From contig JAGQPC010000397.1 of NCBI GenBank assembly GCA_020426925.1, forward strand, positions 1 through 33,683: a DNA stretch of 33,683 bases, written 5' to 3'. Position 1 is the stretch's first letter; each line of letters starts with the position of its first letter. A program made the position numbers and the translations under genes. The DNA is from Planctomycetales bacterium (GTDB taxonomy: Bacteria > Planctomycetota > Planctomycetia > Pirellulales > Pirellulaceae). The notes under the pieces were generated by a model. The model did not search any database. It worked only from the letters and a program-made list of their open reading frames with translations, and had not been told where the DNA came from. Shown in pieces: positions 1 through 8,000 of this stretch.

Positions 1-1477
1 TAGGAATCTGCAAGCTCAACCCAAAGTGCGAAGCGACCAGGAGGTTTCGAGTAAACGCTAAATTCTCCAATTCCGTAAATCGAGCATCCATATCGATGGT
101 GAAAAACGTCGCAGCCGGATACAGCCTTCTCGCAGCTTTGATGATTTCGAGTTTGTCTTCGGTCTCGTTGGCAAAAATCCCAACCAACGCTGTGTCCTCG
201 TTTGGAACTCGAGTAATCGTCGCGCCGGAATCGACGTCTTGAATCTGACGAGCAAAATAATCGCGGACATCGCTGATTCCGCCGTGATTTTTTGATAGCC
301 CGGTCAAGAACGGGATGACAGATATCTTGTTGTTGTCTGTATCTGGTCTATAGCATTCGTCGTCGATCTCCGTTGTGCTTTCTGCTTCGGTCTGTTCTTC
401 AACTTGTTTTCCGGGGTTGTCCTCGGCTATGGTTTCGTCTTTGTTGTTGCCGTTGGCACTTTTTACGAATTGTTCCAGCAAGTCGTCAGGACTCGAGACT
501 CCGTTTTCAACGAACAGGACCGTTTTTTTGCCCAGCAGCCATCGGCATTTTAGCTCGTCAGCTAACCGACCAATTAATGCTGCGTTATCGCCGATCGTCC
601 TAACAAACTTAATGTCCGTAAAGCTGTATTCCGTTGTCTTGGTCGCTGTAGCTGATGGTGAATAGATGGTAGTGCGACCGTTCTTGAGCCAGCCATCGTA
701 CGTGTCGTCGCCAACTTCGCTTTCCTCGTAGAATTCCTCAAGCTCGCCTGAATAGGATGGACCGATGATCGCTACGTCGATCTTGTTGAATTCTTGTTTT
801 TCTTCGTCTTCTGACCACTCAAGCGTTTTTTCGATCAAACGCTCGATCGCGAAAAGTGGCCGGTTGCCGAGCAGCCGATTGTCTATCCACATCACTAGAA
901 TACTGTCACCTCCGTTGGCGTACAGTTTGATGGGCAGAATCGCCTCAACGGGTATCTCGTGCCTGTTGTTCTCCACCTTCTTAATGACTTTGTAGTCTTC
1001 AATTCGGATGTAGCTCATCCGATCTTCGAAGTCCATCGAGAACCCCTGTAGCGACAACGCGTTCTCAACGGCATGCCGGTATTGAATACGGTCGGTCGCA
1101 TCGGTCCCCGACTGTTTGCCAAGCACTATGACCGGCATGACTAAGAGCGGTTGCTCCGAAGCCTCTTTGAATCGTTTCAGGACCGATTGATAACTTTCGG
1201 GTGTATCTGTCCCGGTCTTTGGTTTTTCGAACTGCTCCAGTGCCAGCGACCGATGCTTGAACGGGTCCTCCCAAATGCCTGTTGGATAACTCACGATGTC
1301 GCCCAGCGTGGGCACAAACGGAGCGGTCGAACTCACCTCCCGGTTCGACGAGTCCACGGGAGCTGGTGATTCGACTGCTGTGCCGGAGGGAAACCAGCTC
1401 AGAAAGAAAGCGGAAATCGCGGCGAAAGCTGCCGGCAAATTCCACTGAATCAGACCGTTTGTGTTTTGGAGACGCAT
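1..1477 (-). CDS. Uncharacterised exported protein, possible periplasmic-binding-like fold (3' end outside window)
   Basis: An open frame of 492 codons reads from the ATG at 1477 to the window edge without a stop, so the C-terminus is missing. The N-terminus (MRLQNTNGLIQWNLPAAF, then AISAFFLSWFPSGTA) looks like a signal peptide or anchor. Further on are a WEDPFKHRSLALEQFE segment, alternating beta/alpha stretches such as DSILVMWIDNRLL and KIDVAIIGPSYSGELEEF, and a late segment FFTIDMDARFTE followed by FTRNLLVASHFGL. From memory, these resemble a widespread family of unnamed bacterial proteins with a ligand-binding-receptor-like (type I periplasmic binding) core; that link is inference. The stretch between the IIGP and FFTIDMDAR motifs contains an acidic, low-complexity insert (KQVEEQTEAESTTEIDDE). 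No ATG lies in frame shortly upstream. The gene is divergent from the VOC gene. No function is assigned. Confidence 0.72.
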   Translation of the reverse strand, partial: MRLQNTNGLIQWNLPAAFAAISAFFLSWFPSGTAVESPAPVDSSNREVSSTAPFVPTLGDIVSYPTGIWEDPFKHRSLALEQFEKPKTGTDTPESYQSVLKRFKEASEQPLLVMPVIVLGKQSGTDATDRIQYRHAVENALSLQGFSMDFEDRMSYIRIEDYKVIKKVENNRHEIPVEAILPIKLYANGGDSILVMWIDNRLLGNRPLFAIERLIEKTLEWSEDEEKQEFNKIDVAIIGPSYSGELEEFYEESEVGDDTYDGWLKNGRTTIYSPSATATKTTEYSFTDIKFVRTIGDNAALIGRLADELKCRWLLGKKTVLFVENGVSSPDDLLEQFVKSANGNNKDETIAEDNPGKQVEEQTEAESTTEIDDECYRPDTDNNKISVIPFLTGLSKNHGGISDVRDYFARQIQDVDSGATITRVPNEDTALVGIFANETEDKLEIIKAARRLYPAATFFTIDMDARFTELENLAFTRNLLVASHFGLSLQIP

Positions 1478-1827
1478 GGGCAGTCCGCCGTAATTCAAGA
1501 AACGTGCGAAGTTTGAACGTATCTGCTGAACGCATCCGCCCCGTATAGCATACCTCGTACGGGGCTCGGTGGTTACGCCGACTTATTTAACGGACGGTCA
1601 CGATTCGTTGTGCTTCTACGAGTTAAATCGCATTCCGCAGGTTTTTCCGTCACAGTCGCCTGAACGATTGCCGGAAAAGTCATCCGTCGGTACGAGTTGA
1701 CTTGGTCGCCTGGGCGCCTGCAGTTGAGAGAACACCGGCCCTCCATCAAACCAACGCACGATAGTCGACAAACGGGTTTCCGCTGCTACATTTGGACCTG
1801 CACACAACTTCAATGGAGCACACAAAA
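1478..1827. other. Divergent intergenic region, no gene seen
   Basis: About 350 bases separate the divergent exported-protein gene and the VOC gene, and should hold both promoters. No convincing coding frame is present. An imperfectly spaced inverted repeat, CCCCGTA (1539-1545) and TACGGGG (1558-1564) with a 12-base loop, lies 60 bases upstream of the leftward gene. It has no T-run and is not a terminator; an operator or a 5'-leader hairpin are possible readings. Confidence 0.4.
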
Positions 1828-2214
1828 ATGAGCGACTTCAACTCTGCGAACAATCGAGCCGTTTGGTTTGACATTCCAGTGGCTGACCTCGATCGAGCCG
1901 TGAAGTTCTACGCGAATGTTTTGGCGATTGGCGTTTCCAAAGAACAGTTCGGCGACATGTCGTTCGGTATTCTCGACCACGCGGACGGAAACGGTGGATG
2001 TCTCGTGCCACGGTCTGACGAGATCACTTCTGACAGAGGGATTCTGATCTACCTGAACGTCAACGGCCGGATTCGCGACGCTGTGGCCAAAGTCGCCGAC
2101 AACGGTGGCATGGTCGTTGAAGACACGCATCCCATTGGCCCGCACGGCTACCGCGCGATCGTTCTGGACTCCGAAGGCAATCGCATGGCTCTCCATTCTG
2201 TCACTGACGCTTAA
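1828..2214 (+). CDS. VOC family (glyoxalase/bleomycin-resistance fold) protein
   Basis: This is a 128-residue cytoplasmic protein made of a single VOC domain. The opening RAVWFDIPVADLDRAVKFY is the classic first beta-alpha unit of the group related to lactoylglutathione lyase (COG3324-like). The end, GYRAIVLDSEGNRMALHS, is the matching last strand pair with the metal-ligand Glu region replaced by an NRMALHS ending. Such proteins usually act as metal-dependent dimers on small molecules, but the substrate cannot be read from sequence. I chose the ATG at 1828 because GGAG at 1815-1818 sits nine bases upstream; a TTG (1792) and an ATG (1813) are in frame further up but lack a comparable site. It stands alone, divergent from the gene at 1-1477. 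Confidence 0.88.
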   Translation: MSDFNSANNRAVWFDIPVADLDRAVKFYANVLAIGVSKEQFGDMSFGILDHADGNGGCLVPRSDEITSDRGILIYLNVNGRIRDAVAKVADNGGMVVEDTHPIGPHGYRAIVLDSEGNRMALHSVTDA

Positions 2215-2745
2215 GCTTCGCGCCTGGCATCGCCTGCCGCGCGGCAATCATTGAATCTGCACTCACACGGGAGCGTGGTGCTCTTTGTCGTCTGCTTGCA
2301 CCTGACTAACTGGGGGGACCTAAAAGAATCTTAGCAGGCTTTTTCGTGCGGTTTATCACGTGGTTTCGCTCGATCGTGTTCCGTGTTCTTAATACGCTTC
2401 CTGACCAGTGCCTTTTCCGAATGTCTTCGATCCATTACTTTCGTTGGGAATCTTAATCTCAATCCGCCAGTTTGAGATCAACAAGAACACGGCCGGGGAA
2501 ATAACGTTCAACGCAGCCGTTTTTTCATATAAGATGGAGTCCGCGGTAGATTTGCGCGGATGGAGCTTGCGCGCGGAGTTTGTTGGTTGTCAGTGTGGCG
2601 TTGGGAGTAGATGCCTATGGAGTGCATTGTGGTGTGTAGTTGTTGAGTGGTTTGTCTCCTGACATCCGCTAGTTGAGTTTGCTTTAGTTTTTGAGCTGTA
2701 GATCGAGTTTCTAACGAGGAAAAAGACAAAGTGGTGGAGCGAAAC
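2215..2745. other. Intergenic region before the PEP-CTERM gene, no gene seen
   Basis: This 531-base stretch has no frame with protein-like composition. Near its left end is a perfect 12-base palindrome TGCCGCGCGGCA (2235-2246), 21 bases after the VOC stop, without a T-run. The right part (about 2400-2745) is more AT-rich and probably holds the promoter and a long leader of the secreted-protein gene; I could not pick -35 and -10 boxes with confidence. Confidence 0.4.
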
Positions 2746-4836
2746 ATGTTTAGATCTTTGAAGCTGGCGCTTGCAACAGGTGCCTTGGTTGGCTGGTTGT
2801 TCTGCAGCCATAGTTATGCGTTTGATGTTCTCGGAACGGGAACAGACGCACTTCTTGGCGGGGACCTGACTGACCCTGACGACAATGGCGATCCAGAAAA
2901 CGACGACGGCTATGACGCAATCTTTGATTCGAGTGACGAGCCAGGTTTTGGTGGTGGCGAATTCGCTTTCAATGTTTTTGACAATCGACTTGGCCCCAGC
3001 AACGACAAGTGGTGCTGTGGAGTTGGTGGTGGTATTTCGGAAGACGATCCGATCTGGGTTTCTGCTCAGCTTGACGTTCCCTACTTTCTGACGCACTTCA
3101 CCGTATCTTCTGCGAACGATGTTCCAGGCCGAGACCCAACCCACTGGGCGATTCAGGGATCCAACGACGGCCAGAACTACACCGACATCTACGTGTACGA
3201 CGACTTCTCTCCTTGGGACGAACGTTTGCAAGTAATTCAATGGACTGCTGGAGATGATTTTCCAGCTCAAACAACATCGTATGACCACTTCCGAATGGCG
3301 ACGTACAACACGGACACCAATCCTAGTGGTGCGTATTTTCAAATCGGCGAAATTGAATTTTTCGGTACTCCGGACGGAGATGTTCCACCGATCTTTATCG
3401 GCGGAGAAAACACGATCGGCGAAAGAACATACGGCTCAGACCAATCAAACAACGTATTCGGTGAAGTTGCCGACGGCGTGTCTGGTTTCAGTGCCCGAAT
3501 TGTTACGGCTGAAGATCACGGTTTAGGCCAGCTGGATAATCACACGATTGCCGAGGAAGCCTTGGACGAAGCCGAAGGCACAAAAGGCATTAACGCGTAC
3601 CGATTTGCTGACTTTGGTGGTGGCGGTGGAACTTTCGGTGAGACTCAGCCTTATCCAAACGGCGTAGCTGATACCAGCCAAAGCGACTTTGCTGTGCAAG
3701 TAACGGCAAACGTTAAGATTCCTGCTGGCGAATACACGCTTGGTTTCGGCTCGGATGACGGTGGACAACTTACGATTGCCGGTGTCGAGTTCACGCTTGA
3801 TGGACTCAGCAACGATGCCTTCGAAGATGACCAGATTCGATTCGAAGGAAACCGAGGTCACAACTGGACCACGGGTTCGTTTTCGCTTGACGCTCCTCTC
3901 GAAACTACACTTGTCGCATCGATGCACGAACGAGGTGGTGGAGACAGCTTTGAAATCGCGATCACAGAAGGCGATGTTCTAGACGAAGCGCCAAACGCAA
4001 ACGACTGGGAATTGCTGGCCGACGGAGTTCTTGACTGGGAAATCACGACCAGCGCAGCTCCGCTTTTGAGCGCTGATCTTTCGGCCGAAGCAAACTTCCC
4101 CGAAGGACGCGTAGTTCAATTCGACGTCAACGGTGACACAGGTGAGTCGGATCAACTTGCTATCGACAATCCAAATCCTGACGTTTACACCACCATATTG
4201 ACACTAGGTGACGGTTCCGCATTCGAGATCAATGCGACTGGCAACGTTAGCAGTGGCGAAGGCTTCACGATCATTAATGCAGACGTAATCAACGGTACGC
4301 CTACGATTACTTCGACGGTCGCAGGTCAGAATTGGGTCTTCGATGCTGCTACCGGTCGAGTTTGCTTGGACTTCTGCACTGGTGGTGGTGGCGATGTCGC
4401 TGGCGACTACAACGGCAACGGCATGCGAGACACCGGAGACCTCGATCTGCAAGCAGCCGCTATTGCTGCAAACGATCCGGCGTTTGATTTGAACGGTGAC
4501 GGAAGCACGAACCTAGCTGACCGTGAGATGTGGGTTAACGAACTCGCTAACACGTACATGGGTGACTCGAACTTTGACGGCCAGTTCAACAGTAGCGACT
4601 TCGTAACCGTATTCGGTGCAGCCAAGTACGAATCTGGGCAAGCCGCAACGTGGGGCGAAGGCGACTGGAATGGCGACGGCCTGTTTAATAGCACGGACTT
4701 CGTTGCCGCCTTCTCTGGTGGTGGCTACGAAAAGGGCGAACGTGCTGGAGGACTGCAAACAGTTCCAGAGCCATCTTCGTTTGCTCTCATCCTGTTCGGC
4801 ATGATTGGCTTGTCGCGAATCGTTCGACGCAAGTAG
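2746..4836 (+). CDS. PEP-CTERM secreted protein with discoidin-like domain and dockerin-like repeats
   Basis: This 696-residue protein has a signal peptide (MFRSLKLALATGALVGWLFC, cut likely after SHSYA). Residues 100-206 look like an F5/8 type C (discoidin) carbohydrate-binding domain: QLDVPYFLTHFTVSSAND, then HWAIQGSNDGQNYTDIY, ending in FQIGEIEFFG. Around 320-400 is a PA14-like sandwich (AGEYTLGFGSDDGGQLTI). Residues 545-665 hold four acidic DxNxDG-type loops of a planctomycete dockerin-like module (GDYNGNG, DLNGDG, GDSNFDG, GDWNGDG). The tail VPEPSS, a hydrophobic stretch and RIVRRK form a canonical PEP-CTERM signal, so the protein should be processed by an exosortase encoded elsewhere. 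GGAG at 2736-2739, six bases upstream, supports the ATG at 2746; a GTG at 2731 is an alternative. A terminator follows. Ligand unknown; a surface sugar-binding role is inferred. Confidence 0.88.
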   Translation: MFRSLKLALATGALVGWLFCSHSYAFDVLGTGTDALLGGDLTDPDDNGDPENDDGYDAIFDSSDEPGFGGGEFAFNVFDNRLGPSNDKWCCGVGGGISEDDPIWVSAQLDVPYFLTHFTVSSANDVPGRDPTHWAIQGSNDGQNYTDIYVYDDFSPWDERLQVIQWTAGDDFPAQTTSYDHFRMATYNTDTNPSGAYFQIGEIEFFGTPDGDVPPIFIGGENTIGERTYGSDQSNNVFGEVADGVSGFSARIVTAEDHGLGQLDNHTIAEEALDEAEGTKGINAYRFADFGGGGGTFGETQPYPNGVADTSQSDFAVQVTANVKIPAGEYTLGFGSDDGGQLTIAGVEFTLDGLSNDAFEDDQIRFEGNRGHNWTTGSFSLDAPLETTLVASMHERGGGDSFEIAITEGDVLDEAPNANDWELLADGVLDWEITTSAAPLLSADLSAEANFPEGRVVQFDVNGDTGESDQLAIDNPNPDVYTTILTLGDGSAFEINATGNVSSGEGFTIINADVINGTPTITSTVAGQNWVFDAATGRVCLDFCTGGGGDVAGDYNGNGMRDTGDLDLQAAAIAANDPAFDLNGDGSTNLADREMWVNELANTYMGDSNFDGQFNSSDFVTVFGAAKYESGQAATWGEGDWNGDGLFNSTDFVAAFSGGGYEKGERAGGLQTVPEPSSFALILFGMIGLSRIVRRK

Positions 4837-4873
4837 CGTATCGCGCTGACAAGATTTGTTAGCTGAATACAAG

Positions 4874-4903
4874 AGGCGGCTCGAACCACGAGCTGCCTTT
4901 TTT
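4874..4903 (+). terminator. Rho-independent terminator
   Basis: AGGCGGCTCG (4874-4883) pairs with CGAGCTGCCT (4889-4898), with one G-T wobble and a five-base loop. It is followed directly by a run of T (4898-4903). It lies 38 bases after the stop of the PEP-CTERM gene and insulates it from the next gene in the same direction. Confidence 0.88.
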
Positions 4904-5042
4904 GTTTGCCCAATTTGTACGCATGGGGGGGGCCGAGCTTTCCGAGCAAAAAATCCGTTTTCTTGGATACGGCGGAGTTTTGCCGTGAATATCTGGTTGT
5001 CGGAAAAATTCCGCATCCAAAACACGCGAAAGGACCTGCTCG

Positions 5043-8000
5043 ATGCCCTCTTTCTTCAAACGCTCTCGCCGAATCAAAAACCGAAAAAGAACCAATCCCA
5101 ATAAATCCATTCAAATTGAATCGCTCGAAAACCGACAGCTGATGGCCGCTGATCTGAGCTTCGACGCTCAACTGGTTCCACAGCGAGAAGGCCGAGAAGA
5201 CGCACTTGTCGCCATCGGGAAAGATTTCGGCGGTGGACTGCAACTGAAAGATCGAGCTCCGCGCGGAACAGACGGAGACCTTCACGAAGTCGACGTTGCC
5301 TACATCGGAGGTTCACCCGCAACGACCGGTGCTTTGCTCGTGTCCGCTGCCGGCACTGGCAGCGAAATTCAGCTGTCGTCTTGGCGAGCAACTAACGGCA
5401 ACCCAAGTCCAGTTCACCTGCACGACGCCCCAACGTTTTCCGGTTTTGACGCCGATATCCATCCGCTCACGCCGCAAACTCAGTTGGCGAATAGCCGTGA
5501 CACATTTATCGCCAGCCGTATCGGAACTAGCGGAGACCTCTGGCTGACGTCTCAAACGATCAATGCTGCGGGCGCGTTTACTGCACACAGCACTCGAGGT
5601 TTCGGGTCCAACATCAACTTCAAAGTTTTGGATCACGCGATCACTCACGCGCCGGCCAGCAATGGCGAATCGTCGACGCAAGTTATCACTCCTGTGATCG
5701 GCGAAAATTCGGAGGGTGATTTGGAATTGCGAGTTGTTTCGTGGCGAGTGTCGCACAACTCGAATGATGTCCAAGGGCTCAAGTTCTCCGATCCGCTGGA
5801 TGTGAGCTACCTGCCTGCCGATGGCGGCGGATTGTCAATCCATCACTCAACCGCTGGTATATTTGAGATTAACTTTAAGGACACCAGCGATCGGCTCGTC
5901 ACGCGGTACATCGCCGTAACTGATGACGGATTGATCCTTGATGCAGGTGGCGGCAATTCTGGTAAATCGTTCCGCGGCACAAACAACAGCTACTACGGCG
6001 ATGAGTTCGCAACGGTGAGACTCAACAGCCAATCGTTCATTGCAGTCAACCAACAAGATGAATCGATCGAGGCCACAGTTTGGGAGCGCCGCGTCGAAGG
6101 ATGCTTCTTTTTCTTGTGTTCGTTTGAACCGTACGAACTTGGGAACAGCGAAAACGACGAACGATCGACGCTGCCTGGAATTTCGTTTGATGAGCCGAAT
6201 CTAACACACGCCTACGGTACCAGCCCGGGAACGCGAGAATACTTTGGTTCCAGCATCGTGGCTGCTGACTTCAATGGAGACGGATTTAAGGATCTCGCCG
6301 TTGGAGCGCCGGGCCAAAAAGTTAACGGGAACGAAAACGCTGGTGCCGTTACGATTCTCTATGGCGGCGAGAGTGGCCTATACAACTCGCCGTTGACTCG
6401 CACGATTCATCAGGACACTCCTGGGCTCAACGGTGTTGCCGACGAGGGCGACCTCTTCGGATTTTCATTGGCGGCAGGTGACTTCAACGGAGACGGCAAG
6501 GACGATCTGGCGATCGGGGCTCCAGGCGAATCGATCGAAGCTGAAAACCTGACCGAATCGGGTGTTGTCCACATTTTGTACGGAACAAGTGAAGGGCTCT
6601 CGATGAGCACTGATCAGATCTTCCGACAAGGAGCCGATGGCGCCGAGGGCATTTCAGAATCGGGAGATCAGTTCGCCTGGTCGCTGGCGGCAGGCGACTT
6701 CAACGGCGACGGACGTGACGACGTCGCGGTTGGTATTCCGTTCGAAGATCACCTTCAAGGTGGCTATGTCGACGGTGGAGCCGTTCACGTTTTCTACGGT
6801 TCTCATCAAGGCATTCGCACAACGGACGATGTGACGTTCCACCAAAACTCCAACGGCATGTTGGGATCGACCGCTTCAGGTGATGAATACGGATACTCGT
6901 TGGCAACTGGCGATATCGACAACGATGGCCGCGACGATTTGGCCATCGGAATTCCTGGTAAGACGTTCTTTGGATTCGACGATGCCGGAGCAGTCCACAT
7001 CGTCATGGGCACTGCCGGTGGTCTCGGAACGGAAGACCAGCTGATCTCACAGGACGGCATCGACAACAATAACGGCGGATCCGGCGGTGACATCAGTGAC
7101 GGCACAGAAACTGGTGACCGGTTCGGACACGCGGTAGCGCTCGGCGACTTCAACGGTGACGGATTTGATGACCTCGCTGTCAGTGCTCCGGAAGAAGATC
7201 ACTCGGGATTCGTCAATGCGGGACGGGTCCACGTTTTGCAAGGGTCAGCCAGCGGAATCACGAACGCGAACGAAAAGATGTTCGATCAAGACTCGCCCGG
7301 AGTCGCCACGAGCGCGGAAACTGGCGGACGATTCGGACACTCGCTTGCAGCTGGTGAAGTCCACGGTGACTCCAAAGATGATTTGTTGATCGGAGTGCCT
7401 TACCAAGATCGCCAAGTCGGCAACGTGACCTACGCAAACACTGGCATTGCGATTCTGCTCAATGGCACCGGATCAGGAATTAGTGGCTTTGGAAGTAAAG
7501 CCATTCAGCAGGGCGTAAACGGAATCGATGGCGAAGGCAATCCTGGTGATCACTTTGGAGAAGCGGTTCCACTCGCCGATATGAACAACGATGGAAAAGA
7601 CGACGCGGTTATCGGCGTTCCTAACGAAATGGTGACGAAGCTTAGTTCTGAATATGACTTCGCCGGCCAAGTGCAAATTGTATTCGCCGACGATTCTGGA
7701 TCGGGTTTGTCGTCAAGCGACACCGTTTGGGTTCAGGGCGACACAAAACACATTCGTGCAAAGCTTGCCGATTCGGGTTGGGAACAGCAGTACGTAGTTG
7801 GTAATGGTGAACTTTATGAATTGATGCCAGAGGGAGAAATTCTCCCTGAACACGCGGCAAGCGTTACGAAAACGATGACGCTGCTTTTAGCGTCGGAAGC
7901 GCTCGACATGCCCAACTCGCCAATTTCGCTGTCAGACGTCGTTACGATCAGCGAGAAAGCTGGAACCACGGGCGGCAGCAAGATGACAGGCACGCTCGAT

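Noticed and set aside
1065-1535. A 156-codon minus-strand frame overlapping the partial gene at 1-1477
   Set aside because: It is a shifted frame of the same strand with Arg/His-rich, disordered composition; the other frame has regular alpha/beta patterning and stays open to the window edge.
2408-2662. An 84-codon plus-strand frame in the gap before the secreted-protein gene
   Set aside because: No ribosome site, no recognisable motif, and an abrupt Trp/Cys-rich end; it is more likely leader sequence.
2590-3342. A 250-codon minus-strand frame over the start of the secreted-protein gene
   Set aside because: Basic, valine-rich and motif-free, antisense to the discoidin-like gene, and no ribosome site.
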